A stretch of DNA of 64,000 nucleotides from Kribbella sp. NBC_00382 (GTDB lineage: Bacteria; Actinomycetota; Actinomycetes; Propionibacteriales; Kribbellaceae). Both the position numbers and the translations under genes were made by a program. Under the pieces are notes generated by a model, which had not been told where the DNA came from, did no database searches, and worked only from the letters and a program-made list of their open reading frames with translations. Positions 32,681 through 40,671 of this stretch are shown here, piece after piece (position 1 is the first letter of the stretch; each line of letters begins with the position of its first letter). The stretch lies in NCBI RefSeq assembly GCF_036067295.1, contig NZ_CP107954.1, positions 2,232,001-2,296,000 of the forward strand, in the 5' to 3' direction.

Positions 32681-33306
32681 TGGGTCCGATTCGGCATGTG
32701 CTCTTCGATGCTGACGGGGTCCTGCAGGACCTGCCCGGTGGCTGGTACGCGGCGATGGAGCCCTACCTCGGCGACAGCACGCGGGAGTTCCTGCACCGGA
32801 CCTGGAAGGACGAGCTCCCGATGCTCGCGGGACACGGCGACTACCTGCCGTTGCTGGCGGCAACGCTCGCGGAGTACGGGGTGGAGACTCCTGTCGAGGT
32901 CGTCTACCAGGACGTGTGGCATCGGATCGTCCCGGTGGAGGAGTCGTTCGCAATCGTGGAAGCCCTTCGAAAGAAGGGCTATGGCGTGCACCTGGGCACG
33001 AACCAGGAGAAGTACCGCGGCGGACACATGCGGACGACTCTCGGCTACGACGACCTCTTCGACGTCAGTTGCTACTCCTATGACCTCGGCGTCGCCAAGC
33101 CGGATCCGGGCTTCTTCGTGGCGGCGGCGCGACGGATCGGGGCTGAGCCCTCGAGCACTCTGTTCATCGACGACAGCCTGCCCAACGTCGAAGCCGCGAG
33201 AAGTGTTGGGTTCGTTGCTGAGCGGTGGGACCTGAGCCAGGGGCACGGCACTCTCCGTGCCCTGCTGCTGGAGCGCGGCATTGAAGTGCTCCCGCCCTCG
33301 GGGTGA
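32680..33306 (+). CDS. HAD-superfamily hydrolase
   Basis: This 208-residue protein starts at ATG 32680, sharing one base with the upstream stop (TGATG). HAD motif I is LFDADGVL (nucleophile Asp), motif II sits in HLGTNQEK, motif III Lys in GVAKPDPGFF, and motif IV is LFIDDSLPNVEAA, as in the phosphatase/haloacid dehalogenase group. A helical cap lies between motifs I and II. It is the third gene of the regulator operon and may dephosphorylate a product of the divergent PEP-synthase-like enzyme; that link is inferred from context only. Its stop codon lies inside a terminator hairpin. Confidence 0.88.
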   Translation: MGPIRHVLFDADGVLQDLPGGWYAAMEPYLGDSTREFLHRTWKDELPMLAGHGDYLPLLAATLAEYGVETPVEVVYQDVWHRIVPVEESFAIVEALRKKGYGVHLGTNQEKYRGGHMRTTLGYDDLFDVSCYSYDLGVAKPDPGFFVAAARRIGAEPSSTLFIDDSLPNVEAARSVGFVAERWDLSQGHGTLRALLLERGIEVLPPSG

Positions 33307-33316
33307 GGGCGGGAGC
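33288..33316. terminator. Bidirectional hairpin between HAD and metalloprotease genes
   Basis: GCTCCCGCCCTC (33288-33299) pairs perfectly with GAGGGCGGGAGC (33305-33316) around a 5-nt loop. It includes the HAD stop codon and lies 8 bp from the convergent metalloprotease stop, so it can serve both. Confidence 0.8.
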
Positions 33317-33323
33317 CGGAGAG

Positions 33324-34757
33324 TTAGGACGGGTTGATGGCCAAGGCGTAGGCGCCTCGGCTGCCGTAGGTGGAGTAGCCGGTGTTGAGGGGGTCTCCGT
33401 AGCCGACGTTGTCGATGCGGAGGTAGTAGGTGCCGGGCTGGAGGGTGCTGGTGACGGTGGCGCTCAGACCCGTCGGGGTGCCGGCGTTGGACTGGCCGGA
33501 GGCTGGGTCGGCTGAGGTGACTACCGTGCCGGCGGAGTTGAGTAGGTCGAGCTTGATGTCGAGGTTGGCGCCGATGGCTGCCGCGCTCGCGGTGGCGGTG
33601 TAGTTGCCAGCGGTGGTGACGTCTACGCGGTAGACGTCGGTGTCGGTCTCGGCGGCGATGAAGCCGTTGGCGGTGACGCCGACTGCGAGCGTTGCAGCTG
33701 CGCCAGTGGTGTCACCTGCTTCGTCGGTACGCAGGGCGAGGCCGTGGGTACCGATGACCGAGTAGTCGTCCTCGGGGTTGTTGGCGCCGGCGTACTCGCC
33801 CTTGCTCCACTGGCTGATGCCGCGGTAGTAGCCGACGCCCATGATCGGCGCCCAGGAGCCGTGGCCCTCGTAGTACCCGACGGAGGCGGTGCCGTCGTGG
33901 CCGAGGCCGACGTTGTGACCGGCCTCGTGCGACGCGGCCTCGGCGATGTTCTTCGCGCCGGTACCGACGCCCTTCGTGAACACCAGCGCGGGCTGGTAGT
34001 AGTCGTGCTGGCTCGAGTTGTCGTAGACACCGATGTAGGCGACACCGCCACAACCGCAGCCCGACTGGTACCAGGTGTCAGGATCGATCAGTACGCGCGT
34101 GCCGTACTGCTGGTCGGTGGTGCTCGTCCGGTTGATCGCGTCCTGCGACGGCTGCTGCGTCGTCACGTCGACATCGAAGGCGGCGTAGTCCTCCGCAACC
34201 CGCGCCCACACCTCGTGTACGACGTCCTGCTCGGCCGTCCCGAACACCGCTGGGTTCCCGTCGGTGTCGTACGCCGAGACGTTCACCGGGTCGATCGCCT
34301 TGTCGGCGTTCCACGCGGTGCCGGTGATGGTGTGCCCGTCGAAGTCCAGGTAGAGCACCCGGTTCGAGCCAGGCTTGCTGTGCAGCTCGAAGGCTGACCC
34401 CTCGGCGGCGGCGACGGCTTCGGTCGCCCAGCGCGGTGATGCCTCAGGAGCCTTCTGCGCGGGGGTCAGGACGGGCTCACGGAAGAACAGCCGGCCGGCC
34501 GAGTCGAGCCAGGCGGTCTTGTCGGTGGCGAGCGTGTCCCGCAGCCGGGCCTCGGAGAGACCGTTGCGCTGGGCAACTTCTGCAAGCTGCGACTGCAGGT
34601 TCACCAGCGCGGTCTTGCCAGGAGTGGGTTGGCCGAGCAGTTGGTCGAGCGGTTGCTGTTGCGCGTCGGCTTGGTTGCCGGCAACAACTGCCAGCGCTCC
34701 GAAGACGACGGCACCGGCACCTACAAGCGCACCGGTACGGCGGAATTTGCTGATCAT
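33324..34757 (-). CDS. Secreted metzincin zinc metalloprotease with PPC-like C-terminal domain (copy 1)
   Basis: This 477-residue protein starts at ATG 34757 behind AGGAGG. A Sec signal peptide ends near residue 32. A propeptide-like region (about 33-110) precedes the catalytic domain, where SHEAGHNVGLGHD is the metzincin HExxHxxGxxH-type zinc motif and IMGVGYYRGISQWS follows as the Met-turn region. CGCGGVAYIGVY holds Cys residues near the active site. The C-terminal 110 residues form a pre-peptidase (PPC-like) beta domain ending in GYSTYGSRGAYAL. It probably degrades extracellular protein. It is a tandem duplicate of the next gene to the right, with its own RBS. Confidence 0.88.
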   Translation of the reverse strand: MISKFRRTGALVGAGAVVFGALAVVAGNQADAQQQPLDQLLGQPTPGKTALVNLQSQLAEVAQRNGLSEARLRDTLATDKTAWLDSAGRLFFREPVLTPAQKAPEASPRWATEAVAAAEGSAFELHSKPGSNRVLYLDFDGHTITGTAWNADKAIDPVNVSAYDTDGNPAVFGTAEQDVVHEVWARVAEDYAAFDVDVTTQQPSQDAINRTSTTDQQYGTRVLIDPDTWYQSGCGCGGVAYIGVYDNSSQHDYYQPALVFTKGVGTGAKNIAEAASHEAGHNVGLGHDGTASVGYYEGHGSWAPIMGVGYYRGISQWSKGEYAGANNPEDDYSVIGTHGLALRTDEAGDTTGAAATLAVGVTANGFIAAETDTDVYRVDVTTAGNYTATASAAAIGANLDIKLDLLNSAGTVVTSADPASGQSNAGTPTGLSATVTSTLQPGTYYLRIDNVGYGDPLNTGYSTYGSRGAYALAINPS

Positions 34758-34815
34758 TCGGAATCCTCCTCACAGGATTCCCCCCAGAACTACGTCCCCC
34801 CGTGGACGTAGCCGA

Positions 34816-34848
34816 GGACATGTGGACGGGCCGAGCGTCCACATGTCC
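34816..34848 (-). terminator. Hairpin terminator between tandem metalloproteases
   Basis: GGACATGTGGACG (34816-34828) pairs perfectly with CGTCCACATGTCC (34836-34848), a 13-bp stem with a 7-nt loop, 19 bp beyond the stop of metalloprotease copy 2. The two copies are therefore probably separate transcripts. Confidence 0.82.
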
Positions 34849-34867
34849 CGGGCCACAACTAGGTGGG

Positions 34868-36316
34868 TCAGCCGGCGGTGACCTTGACGGAGTACGCGCC
34901 GCGGCTGCCGTACGTCGAGTAGCCGGTGTTCAGCGGGTTGCCGTAGCCGGTGTTCTCGACGCGCAGGTAGTACCGCCCGGCGCTCACCTGACGGCTGATG
35001 CTCGCGCTCAGGCCGGTCGGCGTACCGGAGTTGGTCTGCCCGGATGCCGGGTCGGCCGTCGCGACGACGGCGCCGGACGCATTGAGCAACTGCAGCTTGA
35101 TGTCCAGATCGCCACCGACCGCCGCCGAGTTGGCCGCGAAGGTGAAGGTGCCCGCGGACAGGTCGACCCGGAAGGTGTCGACGTCGGAGTCGTTGGCGTA
35201 GATGCCGCTGACCGCAGTGCCGACCGTGAGCGCGGTCGCGTCCGAGGTGCCATTGCCGTGGTCGTCCGCCCGCAGCGCCAGGCCGTTCTGCCCGACCACC
35301 GCGAAGTCGTCTTCCTTGTTGTTCGCGCTCGAGTACTCGCCCTTGCTCCACTGGCTGATCGCCTTGGAGTAGCCGACGCCCATGATCGGCGCCCAGGATC
35401 CGTGGCCGCTGTAGTAGCCGACCGACGCGGTGCCGTCGTGGCTGAGCCCGACGTTGTGACCGGCCTCGTGCGACGCGGCCTCGGCGATGTTCTTCGCGCC
35501 GGTACCGACGCCCTTCGTGAAGACGAGCGCGGGCTGGTAGTACGAGTGCTGCGACGTGCTGTCGTAGACACCGACGTAGGCCACGCCACCACAGCCGCAG
35601 CCGGACTGGTACCAGCTGGTCGGGTCGATCACGACGCGAGTGCCGTACTGCTGGTCGGACGAGCCGGACCGGGTGATGGCCGACTCGGCCGGCGCCTGCG
35701 TCGTCACGTCGACGTCGAACGGCGCGTAGTCCTCGGCGACCCGGGCCCACACCTCGCGGACCACGTTCTGCTCAGCGGTGCTCCAGTTGCCGGTGTTGCC
35801 GTCGGTGTCGTACGCCGTGATGTTCACGGTGGCCGGCTTGCCGTTGGCGTTCCAGGCGGTCCCGGTGATCGTGTGCCCGTCGAAGTCCAGGTAGATGACC
35901 CGGTTCGAGCCGGCCTTGCTGTGCAACTCGAAGGCCGGGCCGGTCGCGGCGGCGACAGCCTTAGTGGCCCACTTCGGGGACTTGGCGGTGGCGGAGCGCT
36001 GCTTGGCGGTGGCGACCGGCTCCGAGTAGAAGAGCTTGCCGTCCTTGTCCAGCCAGCTGGTCTTGTCGGTGGCCAGGATCCGCTGCAGCTTCTGCTCGGC
36101 GATGCCGTTGCGCTCAGCCAGTTCGGCGAGTCGCGGCTGCAGCTTGCCGAGGGCGGCCTTACCTTGGAGCGGCTGGCCTCCGAGCAACGAGGCCAATGGA
36201 GCGGGAGATGGTTTCTGGTCAGCGCCTGCCTGGTTGGCGGCCACGACGGCCAGCGCTCCGAAAAGTACGGCGCCGGCACCGACCAGGGCACCGGTTCGGC
36301 GGATCCTGCTTTGCAT
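34868..36316 (-). CDS. Secreted metzincin zinc metalloprotease with PPC-like domain (copy 2)
   Basis: This 482-residue paralogue of the gene at 33324-34757 has the same layout: signal peptide (to about residue 32), propeptide, catalytic domain with SHEAGHNVGLSHD, the CGCGGVAYVGVY block, and a C-terminal PPC-like domain ending GYSTYGSRGAYSV. It starts at ATG 36316 behind GAGGAGG. The copies differ most in the propeptide and the C-terminal domain and are nearly identical across the zinc site, which points to an old tandem duplication with retained activity. Specificity may have diverged. Confidence 0.88.
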   Translation of the reverse strand: MQSRIRRTGALVGAGAVLFGALAVVAANQAGADQKPSPAPLASLLGGQPLQGKAALGKLQPRLAELAERNGIAEQKLQRILATDKTSWLDKDGKLFYSEPVATAKQRSATAKSPKWATKAVAAATGPAFELHSKAGSNRVIYLDFDGHTITGTAWNANGKPATVNITAYDTDGNTGNWSTAEQNVVREVWARVAEDYAPFDVDVTTQAPAESAITRSGSSDQQYGTRVVIDPTSWYQSGCGCGGVAYVGVYDSTSQHSYYQPALVFTKGVGTGAKNIAEAASHEAGHNVGLSHDGTASVGYYSGHGSWAPIMGVGYSKAISQWSKGEYSSANNKEDDFAVVGQNGLALRADDHGNGTSDATALTVGTAVSGIYANDSDVDTFRVDLSAGTFTFAANSAAVGGDLDIKLQLLNASGAVVATADPASGQTNSGTPTGLSASISRQVSAGRYYLRVENTGYGNPLNTGYSTYGSRGAYSVKVTAG

Positions 36317-36340
36317 TCTGGGGTCCTCCTCGGGGACTCC

Positions 36341-36430
36341 TGACTACTGCTCGGCGAGTACGCCGGGGCGGCGGGGAGCAGCAGTCATGCCTCACTTGTG
36401 GTGCGCTCGCGCGCACTCTGCGCAGAGTGC
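36341..36430. promoter_or_regulatory. Inverted repeats upstream of metalloprotease copy 2
   Basis: The 264-bp gap between copy 2 and the reductase gene contains two leftward candidates. GCACTCTG and CAGAGTGC (36413-36430) form an 18-bp perfect palindrome. TGACTACTGCTC (36341-36352) pairs with GAGCAGCAGTCA (36376-36387) at 11 of 12 positions and could fold in the leader RNA. No ORF in this gap looks real. Confidence 0.4.
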
Positions 36431-36481
36431 CCCATCGGTTGGCTCGGTGTACACATTCCCCCAGCGAATTTACATTTGCCG

Positions 36482-36497
36482 TGTGACGTGGATCACA
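36482..36497. promoter_or_regulatory. CRP/FNR-family consensus site
   Basis: TGTGACGTGGATCACA is an exact TGTGA-N6-TCACA site, the consensus of Crp-type regulators including actinobacterial Crp/GlxR. It is 84 bp before the reductase start and 166 bp before the divergent metalloprotease start. Confidence 0.5.
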
Positions 36498-36580
36498 TCA
36501 AGACGGTTGTCGATCCAGCCCGGCCTCACCCGACGCGTCGTCGAAAGCAAGTCAGACCGGACGACGAATCGGAGAGAACC

Positions 36581-37219
36581 ATGAAGCTCACACTGCACAC
36601 CTTCCTCAGCATCGACGGCGTCATGCAGGGCCCGGGCGGCTTCGAGGAGGACCGCAGCGGCGGCTTCGACCGCGGCGGCTGGCTGATGCCGTACGGCGAC
36701 GAGGTGATGGGCGAGATCGTCGAGGGCTGGTTCGCCAAGGCGGACGCGATCCTGCTCGGCCGGACGACGTACACGATGATGCAGGCGTACTGGTCGCAGA
36801 TCCACGACGGCAGCAACACCGCGACCGGGCTGAACGACCTGCCGAAGTACATCGCCACCTCCACCCCGCTGGAGCCGGTCTGGAACGACAGCACCGCGAT
36901 CAGCGGCGACATCGTCAAGCAGGTCGAGGAGCTCAAGGCGAAGCCCGGCGGCGAGCTGCAGATTCACGGCTCGTGCGCGTTGGCCCGCTCGCTGCACGCG
37001 GCCGGCCTGATCGACGAGTACCGGCTGATCACCTTCCCGGTCGCGGTCGGCACCGGCAAGCGGCTGTTCACCGAGGACGCGCCAGCGACCGGCTTCAAGC
37101 TGATCGAGAGCCGTGTCACCGGCACCGGCGGCGTCTACTCCGTACTCACCCCGACCCCGTTTCTGACCGGTACCGCGGTGATCGAGGACGGCAGTTCCAC
37201 TTTCAGCGTCGAGTCCTGA
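36581..37219 (+). CDS. RibD C-terminal/DHFR-like reductase domain protein
   Basis: This 212-residue protein starts at ATG 36581 with GGAGAG 4 bp upstream. The fold matches the RibD_C family: FLSIDGVMQGPGGFEED at the N-terminus, AILLGRTTYTMMQAYW, then GGELQIHGSCALARSLHAAGLIDE as NADPH-binding and signature blocks, and FPVAVGTGKRLF. Members are small stand-alone reductases of mostly unknown substrate, distinct from folate DHFR. It is a single gene under a possible Crp site. Confidence 0.85.
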   Translation: MKLTLHTFLSIDGVMQGPGGFEEDRSGGFDRGGWLMPYGDEVMGEIVEGWFAKADAILLGRTTYTMMQAYWSQIHDGSNTATGLNDLPKYIATSTPLEPVWNDSTAISGDIVKQVEELKAKPGGELQIHGSCALARSLHAAGLIDEYRLITFPVAVGTGKRLFTEDAPATGFKLIESRVTGTGGVYSVLTPTPFLTGTAVIEDGSSTFSVES

Positions 37220-37239
37220 AGTTCCGGAACCACAGGCTC

Positions 37240-37298
37240 TTGACGAGGTGAATCACCTCTCTGATAGTTAGGAAAGTTTACTAACTATCAGAGAGGTG
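37240..37298 (+). promoter_or_regulatory. Chitosanase promoter with a 45-bp near-perfect operator palindrome
   Basis: TTGACG (37240-37245), a 17-bp spacer and GATAGT (37263-37268) form the promoter, with transcription starting near 37275. A 45-bp palindrome (37254-37298) covers the -10 box and start: its 22-bp arms differ at one position around a central G at 37276. The right arm includes the SD AGAGAGGTG. GAGGTGA and TCACCTC (37245-37259) form a further overlapping dyad. The core GTTAG...CTAAC resembles ROK-family repressor sites. Confidence 0.8.
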
Positions 37299-37302
37299 AA
37301 AG

Positions 37303-38373
37303 ATGCGTAAGTTCCGCCCCATCGCACTTGCCCTCGCCCTGTTCGGCGCCGCGTTACTGGTGCCGACCGTCGCGACCTCAGCGTCCGCAGCGACCACCAC
37401 CTACCAGGCCGAGAACGCGGCCCGGACCCAGGGCGTGGTCGAGTCCAACCACGCCGGCTACACCGGCACCGGGTTCGTCAACTACGACAACGTGACCGGC
37501 TCCTCGGTCACGTTCACCGTGAACGTCGGCACGGCCGGCAGCGCGTCGCTCGCGTTCCGGTACGCCAACGGCACCACGGTCAGCCGGCCGATGACGATCG
37601 CTGTCGACGGCACCACCGTCGCGACCCCGCAGTTCGCCAGTACGAGCGTCTGGACCACCTGGAACACCACCACGGTGAACGCCACGCTGTCGGCCGGCTC
37701 GCACACCATCAAGACCACCGCCACGACCGCCAACGGCGGCCCCAACCTCGACTCGCTCACCGTCACGGACGCCGGTGGCGGTGGCGGTGGCGCACCGACC
37801 GCGGCCGAACTGCTCGCCAAGGTGACCACCTGCAGCCAGATCTCCAACGGCACCTACAAGACCGACGAAGAGCTCGGTCGCACGATCCCGGTCTGCGGCA
37901 AGAACGGCGCCGTCTTCTGGAAGGCCGACATGGACATCGACTGTGACGGCATCCGCACCACGCAGTGCAACGAGAACACCGACTGCTGCTTCCTGCCCGA
38001 CACCGCCTTCCACACGTCGGCTGACGCGCCGTTGAACGCGGCGCAGCTCCCGTACGTCGTGGTCCCGAGCCCGAGCAGCACCTGGAACTTCCAGAACTTC
38101 CAGATCGCCGGCGGCGGTGTGGTCGCGGTGATCTACAACAACCAGGTCACCTATGCCGTGGTCGGTGACACCGGCCCGACCGACATCATCGGCGAGGCCT
38201 CGTACGCCGCCGCGCAGCAGCTCGGTATCAACCCCGACCCGAGCAACGGCGGCACCGACTCCGGCGTCACCTACATCGTGTTCAAGAACTCGACCATCAA
38301 CCCGATCGAGAACCACAACCTTGCCGTCACCCGTGGCCAGGAGCTGGCGCGGACCTTCATCAACAACAACTAA
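37303..38373 (+). CDS. Secreted GH75 chitosanase with N-terminal CBM35-like domain
   Basis: This 356-residue protein starts at ATG 37303, directly after the SD AGAGAGGTGAAAG. A Sec signal peptide ends at ASA (about residue 30). A CBM35-like beta-sandwich (about 32-150; YQAENAARTQG, GFVNYDNVTGSS) and a Gly linker (about 152-158) precede the GH75 domain. FWKADMDIDCDG holds the catalytic acid region, and VGDTGPTDIIGEAS is the second conserved acidic block. Cys pairs (TQCNENTDCCF) fit a secreted fungal/actinomycete chitosanase. It hydrolyses chitosan outside the cell. It ends with a 4-bp overlap of the convergent dehydrogenase gene. Confidence 0.92.
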   Translation: MRKFRPIALALALFGAALLVPTVATSASAATTTYQAENAARTQGVVESNHAGYTGTGFVNYDNVTGSSVTFTVNVGTAGSASLAFRYANGTTVSRPMTIAVDGTTVATPQFASTSVWTTWNTTTVNATLSAGSHTIKTTATTANGGPNLDSLTVTDAGGGGGGAPTAAELLAKVTTCSQISNGTYKTDEELGRTIPVCGKNGAVFWKADMDIDCDGIRTTQCNENTDCCFLPDTAFHTSADAPLNAAQLPYVVVPSPSSTWNFQNFQIAGGGVVAVIYNNQVTYAVVGDTGPTDIIGEASYAAAQQLGINPDPSNGGTDSGVTYIVFKNSTINPIENHNLAVTRGQELARTFINNN

Positions 38374-39572
38374 AGGAGCAGCACCTGGCGGATCGAAGTA
38401 CCGGCCGCCAAGGTGTCGAAGGCTTCGTTGAGGCTCTCCAGGCGGACCGTCGAGGTCAGCAACCGGTCGACCGGCAGACGGCCCGCCTGGTAGAGCGCGA
38501 TGTACCGAGGGATGTCGCGGCTCGGGATCGCCGAGCCCAGGTAGGAACCCTTGAGCGTGCGCTCCTCCGCGACCAGGCTGACGGCCGGGATGCTCAACGT
38601 CTGCGAGGGATGCGGGAGCCCGACGGTCACCGTCGTCCCGCCGCGACGGGTCGCTGCATAAGCCTGCCCCAGTACTGCGGCACTGCCGACGGTCTCGAAG
38701 GCGTAGTGCGCACCCCCACCCGTCGCCTCCCGTACCTGCTCGACAACATCGTTGCTCCGGGCATCGATTGCGTGAGTGGCACCCAACTCGAGGGCAAGGG
38801 AAAGCTTCTCCGGTACGACATCCACCGCGACCAGTGGATGCGCCCCCACCAGCGCCGCGCCAAGCAGCGCCGACAACCCCACACCACCGAGCCCGAACAC
38901 AACCGCGCTCTGCCCGGCCTGGACCCTTGCCGTGTTGACCACAGCGCCGACGCCGGTCATCACCGCACACCCGAAGAGCGCCGCGATCTCGGGTGGGAGA
39001 CCAGGGTCGATCTTCACCGCAGAACGCGCCGAGACCACTGCATGATCGGCGAAGCCGGAGACGCCGAGGTGGTGGTGGAGGTCCGAGCGACCGAGTTGTC
39101 CAGAGGACTCGTCGAGGCGGCCGGCCAGGCTGTCGGCGCCAGTTGGCGCGGGGTCGGTTGGCGGTGGATCAGCTGCGGCGGTGAGGCGGCGAGTGCCGCC
39201 GAGGAGTGTTCCGGCGGTGTTGGCGGCGGCTCCTGGTTCGCAGAGGGCGGCTCGGCCTTCTGCGCAAGGGGGGCAGGTGCCGCAGGCCGGTACGAAGGCG
39301 AAGCCGACTGTGTCGCCGGGGGCGAAACCGTCGGCCTTCGAGTCGATGACCTCGCCGGTGGCCTCGTGGCCTAGGAGCATCGGCATCACGCGGGGGCGGG
39401 AGCCGTCGATGACGGAGAGGTCCGAGTGGCACAGGCCGGCGGCGCGGATGCGGACCAGCAGCTCACCTGGGCCGGGTGGCGCGAGCTCGACCTCCTCGAT
39501 GGTGAGCGGCCGCGATTCGGCGTACGGGGTGGGCAGACCCATCTCCCGCAGTACTGCGCCTCGCACTCTCAT
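38370..39572 (-). CDS. Zinc-dependent medium-chain alcohol dehydrogenase with an inserted low-complexity loop
   Basis: This 400-residue MDR enzyme has the catalytic-zinc residues in AAGLCHSD and LLGHEATGEV and the structural-zinc cluster in CGTCPPCAEGRAALC. The NAD-binding motif is GLGGVGLSALLGA. It is class III/aryl-alcohol-dehydrogenase-like. Between GGTRRL and HHHLGVSGFADHAVV, where relatives have a short link, there is a Pro/Asp/Gly-rich insert of about 34 residues (from TAAADPPPTD to QLGRSD). It probably oxidises an alcohol or hydroxymethyl adduct. Its ATG overlaps the TGA of the upstream thioesterase by 4 bp, so the two form an operon. Confidence 0.88.
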   Translation of the reverse strand: MRVRGAVLREMGLPTPYAESRPLTIEEVELAPPGPGELLVRIRAAGLCHSDLSVIDGSRPRVMPMLLGHEATGEVIDSKADGFAPGDTVGFAFVPACGTCPPCAEGRAALCEPGAAANTAGTLLGGTRRLTAAADPPPTDPAPTGADSLAGRLDESSGQLGRSDLHHHLGVSGFADHAVVSARSAVKIDPGLPPEIAALFGCAVMTGVGAVVNTARVQAGQSAVVFGLGGVGLSALLGAALVGAHPLVAVDVVPEKLSLALELGATHAIDARSNDVVEQVREATGGGAHYAFETVGSAAVLGQAYAATRRGGTTVTVGLPHPSQTLSIPAVSLVAEERTLKGSYLGSAIPSRDIPRYIALYQAGRLPVDRLLTSTVRLESLNEAFDTLAAGTSIRQVLLL

Positions 39573-39985
39573 CCCGTGATCCCTTCCAGCGCGGTCCGGA
39601 TCCCGGGTGGGATCGGGGCGGGTCGGCGGTCGGAGCGGTCCACGAACACGTGCACGAACCGGCCGGTCGCGGCGGGCTCCGCAACACCGTCCCGGAACAG
39701 CCCGATCTCATACGTGACGCTCGAGTTGCCGAGCTTCGCGACCCGCAACCCCGCATCCACGGTCTCCGGAAACGCCAGCGACTGCTTGAAGCTGCATTGC
39801 GACTCCACGCACAGCCCGATCACCTCACCGTGATGGATGTCGAGCTCGCCCACCCGGATCAGGAACTCGTTGATCACCGTGTCGAAGAAGCTGTAGTACT
39901 CGACGTTGTTCACATGCCCGTAGACGTCGTTGTCCTTCCACCGCGTAGCGATCGCGAGGAAATGCGGATAAGCGCTCCGATCCAT
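39569..39985 (-). CDS. 4HBT-type acyl-CoA thioesterase
   Basis: This 138-residue single hot-dog domain starts at ATG 39985. The signature is RWKDNDVYGHVNNVEYYSFFD, with the catalytic Asp, and the gene continues with the expected hot-dog strands (SVTYEIGLFRDG, GRFVHVFVDR). It hydrolyses a short or aromatic acyl-CoA such as a 4-hydroxybenzoyl type. It is translationally coupled to the downstream Zn-dehydrogenase and divergent (23-bp gap) from an alpha/beta hydrolase, which leaves room only for a compact, probably leaderless promoter pair. Confidence 0.9.
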   Translation of the reverse strand: MDRSAYPHFLAIATRWKDNDVYGHVNNVEYYSFFDTVINEFLIRVGELDIHHGEVIGLCVESQCSFKQSLAFPETVDAGLRVAKLGNSSVTYEIGLFRDGVAEPAATGRFVHVFVDRSDRRPAPIPPGIRTALEGITG

Positions 39986-40008
39986 TCGCCCAGCCTAGGC
40001 TGATCGGC

Positions 40009-40671
40009 ATGACCTACCTGCTGATTCCCGGCGCCGGTTGCACTCCTTGGCACTGGCATCCGCTCACCGAGGAACTGGAGCGCCGCGGCCAGCAGGTGAT
40101 CCCGGTCGATCTCCCGTGTGACGACCCGACGGCGGGTCTCAGCACGTACGTCGAAACGGTCGTCAACTCGTACTTCGAGTTCGCGGACGAGCCCGGCGAA
40201 CTGGTGGTGGTCGCGCACTCGCTGGGCGGGATGACGGCGCCGTTGGTGTGCGACCAGTTGCCGGTCGACCTGCTCGTGTTCGTCGCCGGGATGGTGCCGG
40301 CGCCGGGTGAGCGGCTGCGCGAGTGGTGGGGCAATACGGAGTACGAGTGGAAGGACGGGGATGCCGACGCCTTCTTCCACGATCTGCCGGCAGCGTTCGC
40401 GGCCGAGGCCAGGCGGCAACTGCGGGTGCAGGCCGAGGGGATGCTCGACGACCCGAGCCCGATGGAGGTCTGGCCGGAGGTGCCGACCCGGGCGGTGATC
40501 GCCCGGGACGACCGGCTGTTCCCACCGGCGTTCCTGCGGCGAGTGACGGAGCAGCGGCTCGGGTTCGCGCCGACGGTGATGTCCGGGGCGCACTTCCCGA
40601 TGCTGAGTCATCCCACCGAGCTGGCCGACCTGCTGGAGGGCTGGCGACAGGCAAAACCTACGGTTGCGTAA
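40009..40671 (+). CDS. Alpha/beta-hydrolase fold protein
   Basis: This 220-residue hydrolase has the oxyanion-hole start LLIPGAGCTPWHWHPL, the nucleophile elbow AHSLGGM (Ser), the acid in IARDDRLFPP and a late His in SGAHFPML. It resembles the small EstA/MenH-like and salicylate-esterase-like group. The substrate is unknown. The stop codon lies within the left arm of the dyad upstream of the desaturase gene, so transcription of this gene crosses that operator. No SD is visible at ATG 40009. Confidence 0.85.
   Translation: MTYLLIPGAGCTPWHWHPLTEELERRGQQVIPVDLPCDDPTAGLSTYVETVVNSYFEFADEPGELVVVAHSLGGMTAPLVCDQLPVDLLVFVAGMVPAPGERLREWWGNTEYEWKDGDADAFFHDLPAAFAAEARRQLRVQAEGMLDDPSPMEVWPEVPTRAVIARDDRLFPPAFLRRVTEQRLGFAPTVMSGAHFPMLSHPTELADLLEGWRQAKPTVA

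Noticed and set aside
31745..32953. 402-codon leftward frame across the Gly/Ser-rich region
   Set aside because: It is a low-complexity shadow of GGC-rich codons; the rightward frames are coupled to each other and have recognisable HTH and HAD domains.
33324..36316. Duplicated metalloproteases considered as a transposition product
   Set aside because: No terminal inverted repeats, target duplications or transposase; divergence between copies fits an old tandem duplication.
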